Part shown: piece by piece, positions 53,201-62,200 of the stretch | Layout of the letters: each line of letters begins with the position of its first letter | Position numbering within the stretch: the stretch's first letter is position 1 | Assembly: GCA_021292105.1 (NCBI GenBank) | Contig: CM037860.1 | Location: 16,758,698 to 16,822,697 of the forward strand | Origin: Anadara kagoshimensis | Taxonomy: Eukaryota > Mollusca > Bivalvia > Arcoida > Arcidae | DNA length: 64,000 bases | Direction: 5' to 3' | The notes under the pieces: generated by a model | Told to the model about the DNA's origin: nothing | Seen by the model: only the letters and a program-made list of their open reading frames with translations | The model's database searches: none | Made by a program: the position numbers and the translations under genes

Positions 53201-56200
53201 GATTATTACATGATTATTGGAGTGAAAGAGTCAGAAACATCAAAAAAGAAATTGAAGAAGCCACCGAAAATCTCAAGACCCAAACAGAAGGAGAAGAAAT
53301 GGATATAATTTGTAACCTTTTGGAATCCACTACCATTTCAGTGAAAAAGGAAGTAGGAAAAAGACAAGCCACCAATACATCCAAAAAATAATTTTTAAGG
53401 TGCTCTAACATTTTATTTTATCTTAGAATTTTATTTTATTTTTATTTAGAATTTTTTTTAATTTATTATCCGTTTCAAGTGTTACCACAGCCTTAGGTTA
53501 CACCCACACACAGATACCACAACAGCCATTTTTTGTACACACAAAGAATTGCTTTAGATTTGGAGAAAATTTCTACTTACAAATACAAGGTACAAGCATG
53601 GGAACCAAATGTGCACCAAATTATGCGATCATTTTTATGGGTGAACTAGAGAGAAAATATCTACAAACACAAAAACTTAAACCGCTAATATGGTGGAGGT
53701 ATATCGATGATATATTCTTCATATGGCCACACTCCAGCAAGGATCTGAATTCCTTCATTAATGGTCTAAATAACTTTCATCACACCATAAAATTCACACA
53801 TGAAATTAGTCAGCAAGAAATCCATTTTCTGGACTGCACAGTAAAAAAAGACCAAGAAAGTTACGCCAAAAATTCCAGTCAACCCAAAATTCCGGATAGT
53901 AGCAGCAAAAAGGGAAATCACCACCGCCACGCCAATCATGAAACTTACACCAGGAAAGAACGGAACTACAGCCATACCAATAAAAAATCAAGAAGAATTT
54001 GAAATACCTCCACATTTAATCGATGATCCAACGTCTATAAACTACAAAACCTTAGGATATCAATCTAATTCTAACACATCCTTGAATAATAAATTTAATG
54101 AAATCATAAAGGAATTAAATTTAGACTATAAAGATGTCAACCAAGAAATTGAATCCTACAGTACAGTTAAATCTACGATGCTCCTATCAACGGAAGAAAA
54201 TACAGTATGCTTAGATGAACTTCCTCCTTCGCTAACAACGAGGGAAGTATATGTTTACAGTGTTTATGGAATATTCAGCGGACAATATAAATAACAACAA
54301 ACAATCAGGTTAATTTTCTTTTGAATTTTAATGATTTTAATAAGTGAACAATATTACAAACTGTTAAATTACAATAATACTTACAAGTGTAAACAAACAG
54401 TACAGTTACTAACAACACAATCAAAACAATCAATATCACGTGATTATACTTAGCCAATTTTGAGCCATTTATGTAGCCATTTTTTGTACTTCAGGGAAAT
54501 TGAAATTGTATTATATCAGTCCTGATGACGGCAGCCTAGCTGTCGAAACATGTCGACAATAAATCATATTAGCATCAGTTATTCTAAGTGTTGAGAGCCA
54601 TACTTTATTTATTTAATTAATTACACTGACTTATGGAACTCTACTGAATACCATAGGTATCCACTAAGAATAATAATAGCCATAATTAGTACCTTAGGGG
54701 TGTTGGTTTCCTTTCCATATTACTATTTATTTATATAAAATGTATTAATTTCTTTAATAGTGTTACACATACTTGCCTACCCTTAAGGTTTTGGCATAAG
54801 TTGTACCCTTTTAGAGTTAAAATTACGACCTTACCATATTCAAATCGCAATTCCAAATCCCATATTCCCCCTCCCACCAAAAACAGAAATAAATAAAAAG
54901 CAAAGCAAACAAAAATGAAAATTGGCAAATGTAGTAAATTTCCATAGGGAAGTGCGGCTGGGTGCTCCAGAATGCGGTGTAAAATACCATTACTTCACTC
55001 CTCTCTTATCACATCTTTCCATGAAGATGGTCAATGCTGTGTACTGATATATGTTAAATAATTACAGAGGAGGTGAGTCTATGGTACAACAAGCCAGAGA
55101 ATGGGAATCTTCAGGAGAGTATGCTCGTGCTGTAGAATGTTATCTTAAAGTGACACCAAAACTCACAAGTGATATGGAAATATGTACCAAATGTTGGATG
55201 AAGGTAAAACAAAATACCCAGCTTAAATATAGCTTATTTGCTCTTCAAAATTAATATTGCTTCATATAATAATCTCACAAATAATATAATCATGAAAATT
55301 AATGTTGTTTTGAAAATTTTTTAGTAGATTTCAGAACATGTGTAAAGTACAAGGACACATAAAATGGTCATGTTCATGTGTTCTCAATCAAGTCGCACAT
55401 AATTTTCTAAATTTACACTGTAAATTCTTAGCAAATACAATTTTCATGTTCAAAAAAGAAAAAAGAAAAGAAAATAATCAGACATATTCCTTGTAGTTAA
55501 TTTATTCAGTTATTTTTCTCTACAGTCTAAAGTGTATAAGTAATGGTCTATCACAAAAAAAACAGATTTTCTTCAATCTTCACAAAAGTTTGATGTAATA
55601 TTGTAGGCTGGAGATATTGCTATCAAATTTCTGGGACCAGAGAGAGCACAGACTGTTGTAGATATTGCAGCACCTCGTCTAGCAGAAGTCAGAAAGTTTG
55701 GACCTGTAAGTATTTCTTACTTGTTTCTAGCTGTTAAGGGTATTATAATGAAAGATAAATGGTAATTATTTTTTATTTTAGACATATTCGGTAAATGTTA
55801 AGATTTAAAGACTCTAAAACTTTTTAAAAGAGGTGATTGTTACTGATTTTGTTTTCTTACTACATGACACAGATTTCAAGACACTCCACACTAAAACATG
55901 TAAACCATAGGATTTTTAAGTCTAGTTGTCACTTTGCAATATGGCTATAAAAACAATCTATAGTAATAGAAATAACTGATCATCTGATGTAACTTGCCAA
56001 GTTCTTCTCTGAAATCAAATCACAGTCACTTTAATATCCATTGAGATTTTCAAAGTTAAAAATACAAACCCTATTTTAAGCAAAACTAAATAAAGATTAA
56101 CCTACAGATCATTAATATAGGGTTTCAAAAATGGAATACAGAAAAACCTCCATAGCATGGTCACCTGTCAATAAAGGCCACTTTCAGCTAGTCCTTCAAG

Positions 56201-59200
56201 TAGTCTTTGTAGACAGGTTTTGATGTATAAAAGCAATAGGGAACAGTTTCCTAAGAAACAAAATGGGTTGTCAGATTTGTGTCAGGACAGTCTTCCCCAA
56301 CTCGATTTTATTTTTATTTTTATATATAGACATTGATTTACTTTGTTATATAGGCAGCAGAAATGTATCTAAATGTAGATATGATAAAGGAAGCAATAGA
56401 TATGTTTATAGCTGGTGAAGAATGGAATAAGGCAAAGAGAGTCGCAAAAGAACTGGAACCAAGGTAATGTCAAATATATTGTTGCTATGGTAACACATAA
56501 AGGTGGTTGAATGGAAATTGGTTTTAAAAAATGAAAAAATGTATAAATAAAAATTCGGAACAAAAAAATTTTTTAGATTATTGCCTCCAGGTATTAATCC
56601 ATTAATTTGAATTTTTAAAAAAGAAATACATGTACATGTATAGGTAATTTATTCTCAGGATCAATAGAGGTATTGTTAAGTTCAGTAAACCAAGTTCATT
56701 TCAACATCTAAAATGTACACTTAAGTACAGTGAAACTTAAAAACAACTTGAGATATAACATCAACTTGAGTTTCTAAATGTTTTTGAATTAAACATTTCA
56801 TTTTTAGTTTCATGAAATAGAATATAAGAAGAGAAATGAGACCATTTCTGCTGACTTTGATTTTTTTTTCCGAGAAAGAAAATGTGACCAAAAAAAAAAA
56901 ACACAACAACAATTTTTTAGAAAAGACAAGAAAAACACAAATATCATTGTGTATTGCAATACAGTAGAAACTTATTCAAATGTCCATCAACTTTGCAACC
57001 TTGCATGTTGTCACGATACTAGTATTTTGGAGTACCAAAGTCTTGCCGTATTTCTTTTGTGTTTTTGCATTATGAGTCTCCTTAGCTTTATTACCAAAAC
57101 CCTTTTGACTGGACAAATGATAACAGTGAATTGAGGTTTTATTGTAGACTATTCTATAACTTGCAATGTATTTTTTTCCCTCACAGGTTTGAACAGTATG
57201 TTGATGACAGATATAAAGATTACTTACGTAACCAAGGAAAGGCTGAAGCAGTAAGTTTGATAATAAACTCCTTATTACTTAGTAAAGCCTATAAATGTAT
57301 ATAAAGGCAGATTTCACTAGGTTTCCACAATTTTAAAATTACTTGTTGTCAAATTTTCAATATTTGTGAAAATATAGTCCTGTTTGAGATATTTTTAACA
57401 AATTTGCTAAATTAGGTGACTTTTTGAAAAAAAATTATCAAGGATTAGTAGCCCACAGCAATTTTAGGCTTTAAAGAATGAAAACATAGATTTAAGTGAG
57501 TTTAAAATAATCACATTGGGATTCACAAGTATACCAAGAGAAATTTCCTAAACATTTGTGCCGAACTTATTTTTCCAGTCATAGACTAAGTTTATTCAGA
57601 GGCATGTATCCTTTAAAAAGATATTGTGATACATATACATGTATATTCATATAATCCAGCTAAGTAAATTTTGTGAATTTAGCCACAGATATTTTGATAG
57701 AATTTTAAATGTTAATTCATATAAATCATTGACAGACACACATACATCATTTAGGTTCAATTCTTGATACAAGTGAAACAATCTTGTTTTAAGTATAAAA
57801 CACCATTTCATTTACTGGTACCTACCATTCCTCACAAATACTATAAACATATTTATTTTAGTGGTGTACTAATTTTCGCTTATTTCGCAGTTGTTTGTTT
57901 TGCATGAAAATTAATATAGAATGAAAATCATATTATGTTTATTGTGTTAAAGTGCATATTTAGAAACGTGAAAATTAAACTATACAGATATGTCTAAATT
58001 TCATATACTTCGAAGATAAGTACACACAAAATTAAATATGTTTACAGTAATGGATTACAGCTACTTTTCTACCTAGGTTTATCATAATATACATGTATTT
58101 TATTTATTAAAGTTGGCCAGTGTGGATGTTGTTGGAGCTTTAGACATGTATATAGAGAAAGGAGAATGGGATAAATGTCTGGAAACAGCAGAACAACAAA
58201 ACTCCAAAGTTCTACACAAATATGCTGCTCTGTATGCTACACATCTTATAAAGAATGCAGATAGTAGGAGAGCTTTGGAGATTTATGTCAAATATGGCGC
58301 TCCTGCCAATCCACAGGTAATGCAGTAAAACTTTTGTTATAATGCCCCTCGATAACTTTGCCAACTTGTTTGATGCCACAGTATTTTGAAGTCCCAAAAT
58401 TTGTTACTTCAATATTTTGCCATTTATATCTCCCTCGATTTATTGCCAAACCCTTTTATAATGCCCAAACTTGACAGAACAAATAGAGGCAATGAATCAA
58501 GATAGTACTGTACATTATTTATATTTCTTTAGTATATGTTCATTAATTATTATTTCACTGTTTTTGTCAGCCAGCTATAGATATATATGTGTCTGTTATG
58601 GTTTATATTGCTAAGGCATATTATTCATTTTATTTTAATTATAGTATAAATTTTAAAATCTAAATGCAGTATAAAATAATAATAAATATGTTTGAGGAAT
58701 AATTTTTTAAAAGAGGTTAATAATTTTTGCTTTATATTTTCCAGAATTTCAACATTTACAAGCGTATATTTAGTGATATAGTTAGCACCAGAGATCTGAA
58801 TCGTCCAGAAGCTTACAGAGTTTGGGCAGATCTTCGAGATGTTTTCTTAGATTTGGTAAGTTTGGTTTATCATCTAAAACAAATATTATTGGTAATTTTG
58901 TTAAGAAAAACCTTTCAGGTACATATGTACTAAGCAGACTTCTTGTATCTCGCAATACATAAAACACACACATGTTATAACAAAAAACAATTCCCTATCC
59001 TTTAGAGTATAGATAAGTAATTGTCTCATCCATGTTGCATTGGATCAGTATTATTACACTCATATTGAGGTGATCAGTTCTTGAATGAAGTTCTAAATCT
59101 GAGCAACCAGAGAAAAACAGCACCATTGGACAGGCAAACTTCCAAACATTTCTTACAAGATTTGACATAGTGGGATTTTAACCTAAGCTATTTGATGTAC

Positions 59201-62200
59201 TGTTATCTATAAGCTAGTGCTTTAAACTACTTGGACACCACCAAGACATCCCCCTTTTAGTTCTAAGATTGTTAACATATAAATAAAAAGTTACTTATAA
59301 AGCTGCACCTGCATAGAGCAAAACACATTTGCCTGTTTTGCTCATTGTGGAAATTGTTAAAAAAAAAAAAAAAAAAAAAAAGAAATTCAAATAATATAAA
59401 CTGTAAAGAAAGGATTTATGTAAAGTATTTTCACTTTATTTCCAGAATGAGAACATGACAAAGTCAGCTGATGCTAACTCACCACCACATCAGGAGTTTG
59501 AGATAATGTTGTTGATAAGTCACTACTATGCCACCAGATCAGCCGCGATGGCACACAAGTCATTAGATTCTATTGCTGCTAAATTAGCCGTATCTTTACT
59601 TAGACACACGGATGTTATACCAGCAGATAAGGCCTTCTTTGAGGCAGGAATGATGTGTAGAGTAAGTACCGGTACTTTAAACACATTTATTTTTGCCTGG
59701 TGGAAATTTTTGCTATTTTTGCGAATTGAAAAAAATGCGAAAAATACCCCCTCTTGACATTTACGGCAAGGCAAGTTTTATTTGCATTGTAAAACAAGAA
59801 TGAACAAATAATTCCCTCGCGAAATACCAACATTACATTAATTTATGTTATAATATATACTGCTGTCCATGATAAACTATACAAATTTATATTTGCCATA
59901 AGATTATATTATAACCATAATGTTATCATTCATAGAGTCGAAATACAAAAAATTTGGTAGTATTTAAAAAAAAGTGATATTTTAACTTAATGAGCTAAAT
60001 ACTGTATAAGAAGTAACATTGGCAAGGTAAAAATATTTGCAATTTTCATAGTGACCCTTGTAATGCGAATACATCCTCTCAGCAAAATGTTTTTATTTTC
60101 TTGGTACACTTTTTCTAGTCGCAACCTTGAAAATTTCTTCATACAAAATAGTTTTAAGAAGATTGTAACCATGAAGTTTCCTACCGCTAATGTTTCTACT
60201 TATACAATATATACAACAAAGTTGTTTTCTTGGATATTTATGACATTATTTGGGCAAAAATATAAAAATAAATTCGTTTGAAAAATGGTATTTTCTTATG
60301 CATTTACACTTGCTGTTTTTGAAGTTGTGTCAACATTTTGAATCTCCTGTTTTATTTAATTTTACAAAGACCTCTATATTAGATATACAGTAGCAAACTA
60401 TTATGAATATTGATCTTGTATTAAGAAGCTTTTTATAAGCATCATAATTGACATTTACATTAAGATTTTAATTGTAAAATTGTGATTAATAATTTACAGG
60501 CAATTGGATGGGAAAATATGGCATTTGTGTTCCTGAATCGGTACTTGGATGTATCAGAGGTATGGTTGTAAATTATTTGTTACATTCTTAAATATAGAAA
60601 CTAATTCTTATATAGAAATGACAACTGTTTAATATAGAGTGCTTTAATAGTTAGTTTGCTTTCAGATGCATGTCATACACCCAGCATAAATATCAGCTTC
60701 AGTCCCAAAATACATCCATTGATATGGGAAATATTAGCATATTTGATAGACCAAATGTTTAGACAACCTATACTGTTCTTATGACAGTTATTTATCGTTG
60801 TAAATTTTGATTGGAGATTCATTACCATGGTTACACTTTCCCGGCAACATAACATGAAGAGAGAACCATATTTTACAATGTCTGAAAATGGGAAAAGTTG
60901 TATGTTTAACTCAATTTAAAAAATTTATTGAGCCTTATGGTGACTATAGAGAGTTAGGGAAGTCATCTAGCCACCAAATAAATAAACATTTCCAATCAAA
61001 CTGGAACCGGTAAGCTTGAATACATTTCCATGAAATGTAACATAATATTAAAATGACAGTTTTGAGGAAATTATCTGTATTTAAATTCTGTGACTTATTT
61101 ATTTTATTATTTTTTCAGGCTATAGAAGAAGGTTCATTAGACGGGTTAGATAACAGTGACTTCCAGGACACAGATATACCATTTGAAATTCCATTACCTG
61201 AAAAACCATATCTTACAGTAAGCACCATAATTCATATGTTGTGTGTGTGGGTGGGTGTGTTTCCAGTACTAGATAATACATATCATGAACATATATATTA
61301 TCTGTCTAATCTAAATTCTGATTTACTGTAATCTCGGCTAATCTAAAAAAATAAATTGGACCAGAAAGTGTTCAGTTTAGACAAGATCTGTATAAAACCA
61401 TTAACAAGAAACAGTAGTGTATGTATTTCCAACATTTCTTTGTGATCAATATCTCTGGTTATAAGGTGCATCTTTTCCCAAAGAAACAAGAGACTGACAC
61501 TCATATAATTTCTTATGAAATATTTCTTGTTTAGAAAAATAACAATACAATGATGTGATGATTATGTTAAAAAACAAACATAGACTTGATATCATTTAAT
61601 TTTTTGTTTCCATGGTTCATTTAATTTTTTATTTCCATGGTTAATTAAATTTTTTTTGTTTCCATGGTTACAGACACAACAAAATGAAGAAGTTAAGGAG
61701 TGGGTACTAGCAGTGTCAATGAACCAGAAAGTAGAACAAATATTACCTCGGGATGAACGTAACACATATGAGGCATCATTAATGGCTGCTGATACAGGTG
61801 TAAGATCACAACCTTGTGTAATTACAGGTAGGTAATGTACAGGTGATCAAGTAATGCTGTTTATGCACCTCTTACCGTAATACCTGAAAGCCAGGTAACA
61901 AAAATCTAAAAAAAAAAAAATAGGGTAGATTGTATGAACTAATTGTATTTTGTAATAGACTTTATTTTTACTTGGCCATTGAGATTCAGAAATCCTAAAC
62001 AAAGGTTTAAAAATGTAAGCAATCCCTATTACCTATTTTACAAGACTTTATACTATAAATAAAGACACATATGTAAAGTAAGCTAAAATCTCCTTATAAT
62101 ACCCCTTGATAATTCTGCCACAGCATTTTGAAGTATCAAAATACATTTCCCCCAGGTTTTTCCTTATAAGCCTCTCTCAATTTAGCACCAAACCCTTATT

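Larger units (their letters stand above)
49917..54728. mobile_element. Penelope-like retroelement, head-to-head inverted dimer, in intron 34
   Basis: Two units point away from a centre near 52,366. The minus unit runs 52362 to 49917, the plus unit about 52371 to 54728. Arms of about 2.24 kb are inverted copies; the only difference I found is five versus six A near 51146/53390. Each unit has two direct terminal repeats of about 400 bp (plus unit 52371-52772 and 54328-54728), as in the pseudo-LTRs of Penelope-like elements. The minus unit also has a 200-base tail of an upstream copy (52161-52362) before its first repeat, and its outer repeat is cut short by about 110 bases. Reverse-transcriptase text is typical of the family. 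A 13-bp target duplication brackets the whole, so it entered as one event. The coding part is deleted and the GIY-YIG nuclease is absent, so it needs help to move. Confidence 0.88.
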
